Positions 44,019 through 51,463 of a stretch of 54,988 nucleotides of DNA are shown here, one piece after another. Location of the stretch: positions 1 through 54,988 of the forward strand of contig JAEWZG010000098.1 of the NCBI GenBank assembly GCA_023395435.1. Reading direction: 5' to 3'. Below the pieces are notes generated by a model. It was given only the letters and a program-made list of their open reading frames with translations, ran no database searches and was not told the DNA's origin. A program made the position numbers and the translations under genes. The number at the start of each line of letters is the position of its first letter. The stretch's first letter is position 1. This DNA is from Bacillota bacterium. Its GTDB lineage: Bacteria > Bacillota > Clostridia > Oscillospirales > Ruminococcaceae.

Positions 44019-44069
44019 ATTTTGGGTTAAGTAGTAAGAAAGGAATTGATTATATGAAAAAGCTATTAG
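44019..44069 (+). repeat. Duplicated segment, copy 2
   Basis: A near-perfect copy of 43580-43627: it repeats TTTTGGGTTAAGTAGTAAG and the spacer, then begins a second lipoprotein signal peptide. Two small insertions/substitutions separate the copies. Confidence 0.85.
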
Positions 44070-44098
44070 CATTATTGTCAATTGCGTTATTATTGTGA
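44054..44098 (+). pseudogene. Decayed lipoprotein gene start, stop at the lipobox Cys codon
   Basis: ATGAAAAAGCTATTAGC begins a signal peptide MKKLLALLSIALLL that ends at TGA. The next codons in frame read NGSN, so changing TGA to TGT or TGC would restore a lipobox LLLC followed by NGSN. The frame closes again 15 codons later, so the rest of the gene is lost. It is a remnant of a duplicated lipoprotein gene. Confidence 0.65.
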
Positions 44099-44255
44099 AA
44101 TGGCTCAAATGTCTTCAAAAATAGCTTGGTATGAAAATGAATTAACCAATATTATCAGAGAAGGGCGATCTAATCCATCTGTTCCGATTATTCTTATAGG
44201 CATAGAGGCTAATGAATAAAAAACATTTCGTAAAACTACACTTATACAAACACCT

Positions 44256-44286
44256 AAAGAGCATATTAATTATGCTCTTTTCTTTA
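44256..44286 (+). terminator. Terminator before the resolvase gene
   Basis: AAAGAGCATA pairs with TATGCTCTTT (44256-44265 with 44271-44280), followed by TCTTTATT. Confidence 0.85.
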
Positions 44287-44331
44287 TTCGCAAAACTATT
44301 AAAATAAATTACAAATATATTCGTAAATGTG

Positions 44332-44360
44332 TTGACTTTTACAAACACTAATGTTATACT
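44332..44360 (+). promoter_or_regulatory. Promoter of the resolvase gene
   Basis: TTGACT (44332-44337) and TATACT (44355-44360) with 17 bases between lie 33 bases before the start codon. Confidence 0.75.
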
Positions 44361-44393
44361 GTATTTAACATAATACAGAAAGCGGGAATGAAC

Positions 44394-45023
44394 ATGGGTA
44401 CAAAAACATTTGCTTATGCCAGAGTATCATCCAAAGAACAGAATTTAGAAAGACAATTAGACCAACTAAGACCATTGGTTGCAGATTTAAGAGATATTTA
44501 TCAAGATAAAGCAAGCGGTAAAGACTTTGACAGAACACAATATCAGTTGCTTATGAATAATCTTCGTGAAGGTGATTTACTTATTGTTACTTCCCTTGAC
44601 CGCTTAGGAAGAAACTATACTGAAATAAGAGAACAATGGGATATCATTACAAAACAAAAGAAAGTTGATATTAAAGTTCTGGATATGCCTTTGCTTGATA
44701 CAAGTGTTGCTATTAATACTCTTGATAAACAATTTATAGCTGACTTAGTATTGCAGATATTGAGCTACACCGCACAGAAAGAGCGTGAGAACATTAGAAC
44801 AAGGCAAAGACAAGGTATTGATGTTATGCCTATAGTGAATGGAAAGCGTGTATCAGCACGTACACAGAAGCCTATAGGACGTCCTATAGCTGAGTATCCA
44901 AAGGAGTGGGACAAAGTATATAAGGAGTGGCAGAGTGGTTTAATAACTGCTAATAAGGCTATGGAAATGCTTGATATGAAGCGTACAACATTCTATAAGC
45001 TTGCTAAGGAATATAAAAATTAG
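44394..45023 (+). CDS. Serine recombinase (resolvase/invertase family)
   Basis: A 209-residue small serine recombinase. It has FAYARVSSKEQNLERQLDQL with the nucleophile Ser, LLIVTSLDRLGRNYTEI with the catalytic Arg region, the long E-helix around AQKERENIRTRQRQGI and a C-terminal Hin-type HTH (ITANKAMEMLDMKRTTFYKLAKEY). It may resolve multimers of the element or invert DNA; no res site was identified. ATG at 44394 is preferred to ATG at 44388, since GGGA is six bases before it. A strong terminator follows. Confidence 0.93.
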   Translation: MGTKTFAYARVSSKEQNLERQLDQLRPLVADLRDIYQDKASGKDFDRTQYQLLMNNLREGDLLIVTSLDRLGRNYTEIREQWDIITKQKKVDIKVLDMPLLDTSVAINTLDKQFIADLVLQILSYTAQKERENIRTRQRQGIDVMPIVNGKRVSARTQKPIGRPIAEYPKEWDKVYKEWQSGLITANKAMEMLDMKRTTFYKLAKEYKN

Positions 45024-45057
45024 CCACCCCAATTAAATTGTCGGGGTGGCTATTCTT
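45021..45057. terminator. Terminator between resolvase and helicase genes
   Basis: AGCCACCCC pairs with GGGGTGGCT (45022-45030 with 45043-45051). It sits between convergent genes and overlaps the resolvase stop codon. Confidence 0.85.
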
Positions 45058-46566
45058 TTAAAACTGCCTATATTTTATTCTAAGTAGCGTTTTATAAAAC
45101 TCTGGATTATTTACTACAATTATTTTAATTTCATTAACTGCACGTGTTACTATTTGATATAGCATACCCGTAACACTATAATAATTTACTGTAGTATTAA
45201 GATGCCCTTGTTCGTCATAACCAAAATTATCATCTAATATTAATAATACCTTATCAAACTCTTGACCAATAACACTATGTGGATTATTAGGACATAGATA
45301 TGATAAAATTCGTATACCTTCCATGTTATATTGTGAACTTGTGAATGTTATAGCAGTCCAACCATTTTTTTCTTGTAGATTTAAATAGTATTTAGTAGCA
45401 TTAGAAAATTCATTAAAATATTCTATAGTAACTTTTTCGTAAGAGAACTCGTCTCTTACTGAACCAAAAATAAATAGATTTCTTATAAAAGAAGCAAGTT
45501 CTTTGTTTGTCCTTATTTTATCGGACAAAGTATATTTTTCAGAAAAAACGGTTTTATCTTCTGATAAATTATACAATTCTTCATAGGTATCATTATGTTC
45601 GCGTCTATGTAAAAACTGTTTTTTGTCATATGAAAAAATGCAATGTATTTTTTTATCAATAGCTGTTCTAAATATGAGCTCAAGCTGATTTGAAGAAATT
45701 CTTTGGGATTCATCAATTATTATTACTTTAGCATCTCTGATTATCTCATCTATTGTATTTTCTCTTATAGCCTTAATTGCGTATATATTCCAATTATGGT
45801 CATTATTTAATACTTCTTGTCCCATATTTAAATTAGCACAATGTATAATGATTACTTTATCATTATTATTTATGAAATGTTTAGCTATATCATAAGTAAG
45901 TAAAGTCTTTCCAGTTCCAGCATTTGCAGAAATACAATTAATTAGTTTTATATTCTCATTAATATTTATAATTATCTTCTTTTTTATTTCTTCCTGATGA
46001 TTTGTTAGAAAATACTCGTCATTCAAGAATTTTTGAGTATTATTAAACGGTGATACTAAATAATTGCTTGGAATGAATAAATCATCTGGGTTGATATTAT
46101 AATTAGGTTCAAAACTTATTATGTTTATAAAATCTTCAAACGTACAAATTTCAATATTATCTATAGATGCATTATATCTATAGATTTCATCGTCTTCCAC
46201 AAAAGTAAAAATATATATATCCATTTGCAAAGATTTTAAATAATGGTAGTTCTTTTGCATTTGACTTTTAATTTTTTCATATTTTATGCTTTCTTTAAGA
46301 GCAGATTTTAACTCAACATTAATTACTCCATTATCTACGAATTTGAGCAAATCAAATTCTTTTCCTATTTGTTCTATTTTATATCCAATATAAAAACCAC
46401 TAAAGCATATGCTTTCATGCTGATATTTTTTAATATTATCAATTAGTTTAATAATTGATAGTACCTCGTGTGACTTTAAGTCACAGTTTTCTCTAAGTGT
46501 TTTATATTGATTATCGATTAACAAAGAAGCACTTTGATACCCAGATATTAAATTAATAGGATACAT
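45058..46566 (-). CDS. PD-(D/E)XK nuclease fused to SF1 helicase (DUF2075 type)
   Basis: A 502-residue protein. The N-terminal part (about 40-130) has a nuclease signature FDLL...VINVELK with Asp72, Glu85 and Lys87. The C-terminal motor has Walker A ANAGTGKT (214-221), Walker B VIIIDESQR (281-289), LSDKIRTNKELASFI, and late motifs VIGQEFDKVLLILDD and YQIVTRAV, as in DUF2075 helicases. Such fusions occur in mobile elements and anti-phage systems (for example nuclease-helicase proteins such as Nhi), so defence is a reasonable guess; processing of the element's own DNA is an alternative. It is transcribed opposite to the other island genes from its own promoter. GAGGTG precedes the ATG. Confidence 0.82.
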   Translation of the reverse strand: MYPINLISGYQSASLLIDNQYKTLRENCDLKSHEVLSIIKLIDNIKKYQHESICFSGFYIGYKIEQIGKEFDLLKFVDNGVINVELKSALKESIKYEKIKSQMQKNYHYLKSLQMDIYIFTFVEDDEIYRYNASIDNIEICTFEDFINIISFEPNYNINPDDLFIPSNYLVSPFNNTQKFLNDEYFLTNHQEEIKKKIIININENIKLINCISANAGTGKTLLTYDIAKHFINNNDKVIIIHCANLNMGQEVLNNDHNWNIYAIKAIRENTIDEIIRDAKVIIIDESQRISSNQLELIFRTAIDKKIHCIFSYDKKQFLHRREHNDTYEELYNLSEDKTVFSEKYTLSDKIRTNKELASFIRNLFIFGSVRDEFSYEKVTIEYFNEFSNATKYYLNLQEKNGWTAITFTSSQYNMEGIRILSYLCPNNPHSVIGQEFDKVLLILDDNFGYDEQGHLNTTVNYYSVTGMLYQIVTRAVNEIKIIVVNNPEFYKTLLRIKYRQF

Positions 46567-46596
46567 ATTAACACCTCATTTAATGATTTTGACATA

Positions 46597-46625
46597 ATTA
46601 TACCATTTTATGCAAAATAATACAA
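46597..46625 (-). promoter_or_regulatory. Promoter of the nuclease-helicase gene
   Basis: On the minus strand TTGTAT (46620-46625) and TATAAT (46597-46602) are 17 bases apart, about 30 bases before the ATG. Confidence 0.7.
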
Positions 46626-46744
46626 TGGTTAAACAAAAATAAAAACCGCCTCATTTTATTTTGTGGTGTCTTTAATACTTTTTAATACGCTTGAATTTAA
46701 GACAAACTTAAAATTGCAAGGGTAAATTACTTACGTAATTTAAA

Positions 46745-46796
46745 AACCCGCTACAAGCCTTTGTAGAGTATTACAAAGGCATTGTAGTGGGGTTTA
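46745..46796 (+). repeat. Long imperfect hairpin upstream of the Rep-like gene
   Basis: AAACCCGCTACAAG plus CCTTTGTA pairs with TACAAAGG plus TTGTAGTGGGGTTT, with one or two bulges and a six-base loop. It is flanked by A-rich and T-rich ends, but no coding gene ends here. It could be a terminator of an untraced RNA or a cruciform-type origin element. Confidence 0.7.
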
Positions 46797-46928
46797 TTTT
46801 TGTTATTTATTAATAGGGGTATTTTACATTTTTTAATAAAAAGTTTCAGTAGCAAAAGAGTATAGCTGATCTAAATCACTCATATATTTATTTTTTTGCC
46901 CCGAAATAAAAAAAATTCCCAAAACCAC

Positions 46929-46956
46929 TTGACAAGTGTTGGAAAAAATGTAATAA
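46929..46956 (+). promoter_or_regulatory. Promoter upstream of the Rep-like gene
   Basis: TTGACA (46929-46934) is followed after 16 bases by TAATAA (46951-46956); TAATAT at 46954 is an alternative. A leader of about 240 bases would precede the Rep-like start codon. Confidence 0.5.
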
Positions 46957-47203
46957 TATAAAAGGTTGTAAATGCCAAATGAGCCACAATACTATTCTAT
47001 TCGCAGTAGAATGCATGTAGCTAATTTTTCTTATAAACTTTTACGTGTATAATAAAAGCATTTTTGTTGTTCTACTATTATAATAACATGTAGTTGAATA
47101 AAAGTCAAGTTTTATTTTAAAAATAAAAAATACTTGATGTTTTATATGTTAATTTATATATGAAAAAGTATCTTCAATACGGAAAGGACAAAAGGATATA
47201 GTA

Positions 47204-48073
47204 TTGAAAAATATATTAAAGTCAAATAAAATAAAAGCAAATATCCATACTATAGCGATATTAACAAACAAAGCGTTTCCAGAAAACATTGGCGGGATTA
47301 CTAATATGAGATTTATACCTAATGAAAAAACAGGAGAAATAAAGTTTCTATCAAAAATTAATATAAAAGAATATTTTAATGAACGTGTGATTAATTTAAG
47401 TGACTATAAAGAAAAACTTAATATAATTTTAGAGCAATATGAGATAGATCAATATAATATATCAAGAGTTGACTTTAACTTTGATTGTGAAGAAAATAAT
47501 TATAATGAGATGATGAAAATAAATAAACTTATTATATTACTACTGTCATTAAAATATAACATAAAGAAAAGGTATCAATCGTTTGAGCCATTAACATATG
47601 ATAATCTTACAATTAGAATTCAGAGCGAATACTATGAGGCAGAAAACTATAATAAGGAAATAGAAAGCAATTCAATGGATGAAGCCAAAAATAGATTTGA
47701 ATTGAGAAGTAAAGCATTGGCAAAAAGAAATAAGTCTATAGAACAATTATTATCAGAATGGTGTTATAAACTTGATAGTGCTATGTTATCTTATGTAGAC
47801 TTGCAAAACAAAGCTAATCAATGTCTTTTTGTTCTCTGGGAAAGGGAAAAAGATAAAGAAGTCAAAAGCATATCAGAATTCATTAGAAAATATCAGCAAA
47901 ATTTTTATACTGTAAAACAGTTAGTAGCATTTTATAAATTGATTGGTGCAAATAATCCTACTCAATCTGCGTATAATTTTAATTCTAAGAATAATATAGA
48001 GTATATTAGCATATCAGATTTAAAGAATTACATAAATGTTCTAAAGAAATCAGCTGAGAAATTTCTTGCTTAA
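47204..48073 (+). CDS. Rep-like protein of the island (probable replication initiator)
   Basis: A 289-residue, Lys/Asn-rich protein. ISRVDFNFDCEENNYNEM (about 85-103) and ESNSMDEAKNRFELRSKAL (about 149-167) resemble segments of plasmid and phage replication initiators, where an acidic pair and a later Arg/Glu stretch are conserved. The helical C-terminus ends LKNYINVLKKSAEKF. I cannot identify a catalytic Tyr with certainty, so the call rests on weak similarity plus its position next to an HTH excisionase-like gene. The start is a TTG with AAGGAT about eight bases upstream. Confidence 0.5.
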   Translation: MKNILKSNKIKANIHTIAILTNKAFPENIGGITNMRFIPNEKTGEIKFLSKINIKEYFNERVINLSDYKEKLNIILEQYEIDQYNISRVDFNFDCEENNYNEMMKINKLIILLLSLKYNIKKRYQSFEPLTYDNLTIRIQSEYYEAENYNKEIESNSMDEAKNRFELRSKALAKRNKSIEQLLSEWCYKLDSAMLSYVDLQNKANQCLFVLWEREKDKEVKSISEFIRKYQQNFYTVKQLVAFYKLIGANNPTQSAYNFNSKNNIEYISISDLKNYINVLKKSAEKFLA

Positions 48074-48263
48074 AGCAATAAAAATAAATATAATTAAATC
48101 GTTTCAAATAGCCTATTTTCCAGATTTTTGAACGATTTTATACATTCGCCATGCTACAATATATAGCAGTAATAATGATAGTATTGATTAAATAAAATAA
48201 GAAAAATAAATCGTTTGGCATTGTTAAACCATATTATTATATAGTAAAGGAGAAATATTAGAT

Positions 48264-48470
48264 TTGGTAAACAATGCAGAAAATCCAGTTAACAAAAAAA
48301 TAGTATACACAGTAAATGATATTCAAAACATATTAGGTATTGGAAAAAATCAAGCTTATGATTTAGTTCGTTCTGATGTATTCCCTGTTAGAAAAATTCA
48401 CAGTAAATATGTTATTCCTATAAAGACATTTGAAGATTGGCTTTATAATATGGATAACAAGGCAGTATAG
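48264..48470 (+). CDS. Excisionase-like HTH protein
   Basis: A 68-residue DNA-binding protein of the helix-turn-helix_17/Xis type: YTVNDIQNILGIGKNQAYDLVRSDVFPVRKIHSKYVIPIKTFEDWL, a winged-helix layout. Such small proteins control integrase directionality in Tn916-like elements. The start is TTG with AAAGGAG 11 bases upstream. It lies between the Rep-like gene and the nuclease fusion. Confidence 0.8.
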   Translation: MVNNAENPVNKKIVYTVNDIQNILGIGKNQAYDLVRSDVFPVRKIHSKYVIPIKTFEDWLYNMDNKAV

Positions 48471-48509
48471 CTACATAAGCCTCTCTTCTATTTTAAGAAG
48501 CGGGGATTA

Positions 48510-48537
48510 TTGACATTCTGCACATTTAATATATAAT
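48510..48537 (+). promoter_or_regulatory. Promoter of the recombinase-fold/DUF3883 gene
   Basis: TTGACA (48510-48515), 16 bases and TATAAT (48532-48537) lie 21 bases before the GTG start. Confidence 0.75.
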
Positions 48538-48558
48538 TATGTAAAAGGATGTGTTGTT

Positions 48559-49953
48559 GTGGCAAAGATAAGACTTAACGATGAGTTAAATTCATTAAAT
48601 AAGCAACTGCAAATAGATATTAGTAGTTATCTATCTTATCTATCTGAAAGTAGTAAGGCTAATTATTTGTCAAAAGCAATACGAATTATTAAGCAATTTA
48701 GAATAAGTGATTTAAATTGTATTACGTATGAAATGTACTCTATAGTTATGAATAGTACTTCTACAAAAAAGAAAGATTTTTATTCTGAACTCTTTTTTCA
48801 ATGGGTATATTGCTTTAAAGAATTGAACAATGCTTCTGGCTTTAAATGGGATAAGGAAACATTATTAACAACTTTTTATGATAAGAAAACAAAAATTGAA
48901 CAGAGTAGCATTCCAAAAACAAAGTTTAAAGACAGTGTAATCCTATCTATTGAAGACCTACAAAAAATAAATGAATATGTAAATTTAGATTGTGATGAAA
49001 TTTCATTTTTGCAATCTTCTTTCGCATGGGATTTGTTATTTAACACTGACTATCTAAACGATAATGCAATAGAGGACATAAAAAGAATAGATGCATCTAC
49101 ATATAATGGAATATCTATTATTGTTAATGATGTTGATGTTATTGTTAAAGATAAATACAAACCTCTATTTGAAAAACTAAAAAATCATTCATTTAATAGA
49201 GGAATGATTATTTATACAGCACTATCAAATTTATGCGACAATATAGGCATTAAAACTTCCATAAAGCCAAAAGATATTAAAAAAATAAGAAAAGCCTATA
49301 TGTTCACATGTCCAAACTGTAATCTGCAATACCCTAATAATACTGAAAATTGGATTAGTGTTAATAATGTAATTGTTTGCAAAGATTGTGCAGAAAGATT
49401 AAAAAAAAACAAAACTTTCAGAATAGAATACATTAGCAATGATGAAATTGACTACTTGTCCGATAAAGAAAAAGAAGATATTGAAACTAAATTCTCATCA
49501 TTTGAACAACTAAGAGCAAAAATAGGAAATGAAAAAGATTATATACAATTGCAAAAATTTAAAGATAAATTAGGTAAATTAGGAGAGGCATATGTGTATG
49601 ATTGTGAAGTAGAATATCTTAAAGATACTCCCTATGCTGAAAAAGTTGATAAAACAATTGCATATAACCATTCTAATGGTTATGATATTCTATCTTATAC
49701 TAAACAAGGTGAAGAAATACATATAGAAGTTAAGTGTACAGTTAATAAAGAAGATTGTTTTTATTTGACTTCCCACGAAAAAAGCATTATGGAAGAATCC
49801 TTTAAACAAAACACAAAATATATGATATATTGGGTTAAGAATATATTGAGCGAAAACAAAGAAAGTATAAAACTTATTAAATATGGTGAAAAAGAAATTA
49901 AAGAATATCTAAAATTAGAACCACATACATATAAAGCAAAAGATAACAGGTAG
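48559..49953 (+). CDS. Inactive tyrosine-recombinase fold fused to zinc ribbon and DUF3883-type nuclease domain
   Basis: A 464-residue protein. Residues about 15-90 (ISSYLSYLSESSKANYLSKAIRIIKQF) resemble the core-binding domain of tyrosine recombinases, and about 125-250 follow the catalytic fold (SIEDLQKI; WDLLFNTDYLNDNAIEDIKRID; IKPKDIKKIRKAY), but the Arg, HxxR and Tyr residues are absent. A zinc ribbon follows (Cys251, Cys254, Cys274, Cys277). Residues about 335-450 match DUF3883, a PD-(D/E)XK-like domain: KLGEAYVYDCE, GYDILSY, IHIEVKCTV with Asp near 376 and Glu-Val-Lys near 390. GTG start with AAAGGAT upstream. It may be a restriction or defence effector recognising DNA through the dead recombinase part. 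The stop codon lies inside a GGTAGACA repeat. Confidence 0.7.
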   Translation: MAKIRLNDELNSLNKQLQIDISSYLSYLSESSKANYLSKAIRIIKQFRISDLNCITYEMYSIVMNSTSTKKKDFYSELFFQWVYCFKELNNASGFKWDKETLLTTFYDKKTKIEQSSIPKTKFKDSVILSIEDLQKINEYVNLDCDEISFLQSSFAWDLLFNTDYLNDNAIEDIKRIDASTYNGISIIVNDVDVIVKDKYKPLFEKLKNHSFNRGMIIYTALSNLCDNIGIKTSIKPKDIKKIRKAYMFTCPNCNLQYPNNTENWISVNNVIVCKDCAERLKKNKTFRIEYISNDEIDYLSDKEKEDIETKFSSFEQLRAKIGNEKDYIQLQKFKDKLGKLGEAYVYDCEVEYLKDTPYAEKVDKTIAYNHSNGYDILSYTKQGEEIHIEVKCTVNKEDCFYLTSHEKSIMEESFKQNTKYMIYWVKNILSENKESIKLIKYGEKEIKEYLKLEPHTYKAKDNR

Positions 49954-49968
49954 ACATTAGGTAGACAT
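49949..49968 (+). repeat. Right pair of GGTAGACA repeats (candidate integrase arm sites)
   Basis: Two direct copies begin at 49949 and 49960, 11 bases apart, in the same orientation as the four copies at the left end. They lie about 130 bases inside attR. Confidence 0.8.
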
Positions 49969-50098
49969 TTATATAAAAAACCATAGAAAATCATAGGTGA
50001 AAATAAGTGAAAGAAAGTTAAGCCAATATAGCTTAAACAACGTAAAATAGGGGATTGAAAGTGAATATGAGTGAAAGCAAGTTATAGCTATTATTACA

Positions 50099-50124
50099 GT
50101 TCAACTCCCCTCGCCTCCACCAAT
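50099..50124 (+). repeat. attR: second copy of the 26-bp ssrA end
   Basis: An exact copy of 40778-40803, from GTTCAACTCCCC to CCACCAAT. The bases before it do not continue the tmRNA, so it is a repeat of the target end created by integration and marks the right junction of the island. Confidence 0.93.
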
Positions 50125-50195
50125 GAGGTATTACACGAACTTTTATTATTTTAAAGATAGTTTTGCTATCACAGTTTGGCTGTAATACTAATGAG

Positions 50196-50235
50196 AAAAG
50201 CAGGTATCTATTAATTAGATATTCCTGCTTTTTGT
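50196..50235. terminator. Terminator beyond attR, probable original ssrA terminator
   Basis: AAAAGCAGG plus TATCT pairs with AGATA plus CCTGCTTTT with a two-base bulge; T-rich sequence follows on both strands. Without the island it would lie about 70 bases after the tmRNA end. It can also end the minus-strand gene at 50252. Confidence 0.7.
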
Positions 50236-50251
50236 TTTTTGTATTGCTTGT

Positions 50252-50842
50252 TTATGCAATTGCTTTCGTTGCAATTCTATTTAATACATCTGATATTTCA
50301 ATTGACTTTTTAGCCAATTTTTCAAGTGACAATAAATAGTCCCATATAATATCAATTTTAATACGCATATCCTCATACCCAATAATATATTCTAACAATT
50401 TGTTGTGTCTGTCCTTGTTATCGGTATTCATATCATTAAAGCCTAAATCCTCATAATCTGAAAAAATATCATTCCATAAACTTTTTAATACTGATAATGC
50501 TTTTGCAGTATCTCTTGTCAAATCAATTGATTTCTTTATCAAAGGATTGGTATCGATAATATATTTAGCTAGAATTGTTATCATTTTATATGAAAGACAA
50601 GCCTTATTATCATCAAATCCTTTCAAAAGTAATTTCCAAACTTTACAAGACAATAGGTTACCCTTTAATGGTAAAATAACAGAAGATAGTGTATTGTCAT
50701 AAATTTTTTTTAGGTTATACAACGTTAATCCATTGGAATTAATATATCCAGCCTTTTTAAAAGCAGCATCAATAATATTATCATCATTGACTAAGTAGTC
50801 AGAACTTGGAGTAAGGCAATAAGGAAATCGCTTTTTTATCAT
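50252..50842 (-). CDS. Hypothetical helical protein
   Basis: A 196-residue protein, not recognised. It has no signal peptide or membrane segment and is predicted mostly helical, with many Leu/Ile/Lys/Asp residues. No good ribosome binding site is visible before the ATG at 50842, which weakens the start assignment. It is divergent from the XRE-family gene and lies in the accessory zone just past attR. Confidence 0.5.
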   Translation of the reverse strand: MIKKRFPYCLTPSSDYLVNDDNIIDAAFKKAGYINSNGLTLYNLKKIYDNTLSSVILPLKGNLLSCKVWKLLLKGFDDNKACLSYKMITILAKYIIDTNPLIKKSIDLTRDTAKALSVLKSLWNDIFSDYEDLGFNDMNTDNKDRHNKLLEYIIGYEDMRIKIDIIWDYLLSLEKLAKKSIEISDVLNRIATKAIA

Positions 50843-50928
50843 TAACAGCTATGTTTCGGTGATAGAAAAGCCTTTATTATTCTGACAGAAAGTAAAAAAT
50901 CAAAGTTTTAAACAAAAGGAGAATTATT

Positions 50929-51432
50929 ATGCCAGTAAGTAAAAACAAATTGAAGATCCCTCGCTTATACCTTCAGCTAATCAGAAAAACCTGCAACCTG
51001 ACCAGGTCAGAGCTTGCTCAAAAGCTTGGAGTTGCAACAAGCACTATTGACAGGTACGAAAACGGATCCTGTGACTTTAAGCCTGAAAATATGGATAAAC
51101 TTTTCAACAAGATTTCTGACATATCAGGGATAGCTATGTCCAGTCTTCTTCAGAGTGAAGCTGAGTATCAGGAACAGTCACAGCAAATCCGCAATACAGC
51201 AAAAGAAGAGAATATAAAAATGCCTTCGCTATACTACCAAAAGCAGTTTTTATGTATAAAGCATATTGAAGAAACTATTGGAATAGATAGTCTGCCTGAT
51301 AACTTGCAACCTGTAGCAAGGTTAAGATATCAAAATCCCGACTGGAGCAATAAGCAGATTGCTGAAGCCTTAGGAGTATCGCAAGGAGTGGTGGCAAATT
51401 GTTTTTTTAAGATTAAGTGTTTGGTGGAGTAA
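50929..51432 (+). CDS. Regulator with XRE HTH and WhiA-like C-terminal HTH
   Basis: A 167-residue protein with an N-terminal Cro/C1 HTH (residues 12-68, LIRKTCNLTRSELAQKLGVATSTIDRYENGSC) and a C-terminal second HTH (about 120-165, LQPVARLRYQNPDWSNKQIAEALGVSQGVVANCFFKI) that resembles the DNA-binding end of WhiA or sigma region 4. A charged linker joins them. AAAGGAG lies eight bases before the ATG. Its codon choice is less AT-biased than that of its neighbours, which suggests a different origin. Targets are unknown. Confidence 0.8.
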   Translation: MPVSKNKLKIPRLYLQLIRKTCNLTRSELAQKLGVATSTIDRYENGSCDFKPENMDKLFNKISDISGIAMSSLLQSEAEYQEQSQQIRNTAKEENIKMPSLYYQKQFLCIKHIEETIGIDSLPDNLQPVARLRYQNPDWSNKQIAEALGVSQGVVANCFFKIKCLVE

Positions 51433-51463
51433 GTTTTTTAATTAATTTATGATTAATATAGTG

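Larger units (their letters stand above)
46567..47203. other. Gene-free 637-base region of the island with a long hairpin
   Basis: No convincing reading frame is seen. The stretch holds divergent promoters, a long imperfect inverted repeat (46745-46796) and, at 46995-47014, a small hairpin ATTCTA/TAGAAT in the leader of the Rep-like gene. The placement upstream of a Rep-like gene suggests an origin and/or copy-control RNA, which is inference only. Confidence 0.45.

Noticed and set aside
44100..44201. Small ORF of 33 codons after the decayed lipoprotein
   Set aside because: It has no ribosome binding site and no recognisable similarity; it is probably a chance frame within remnant sequence.
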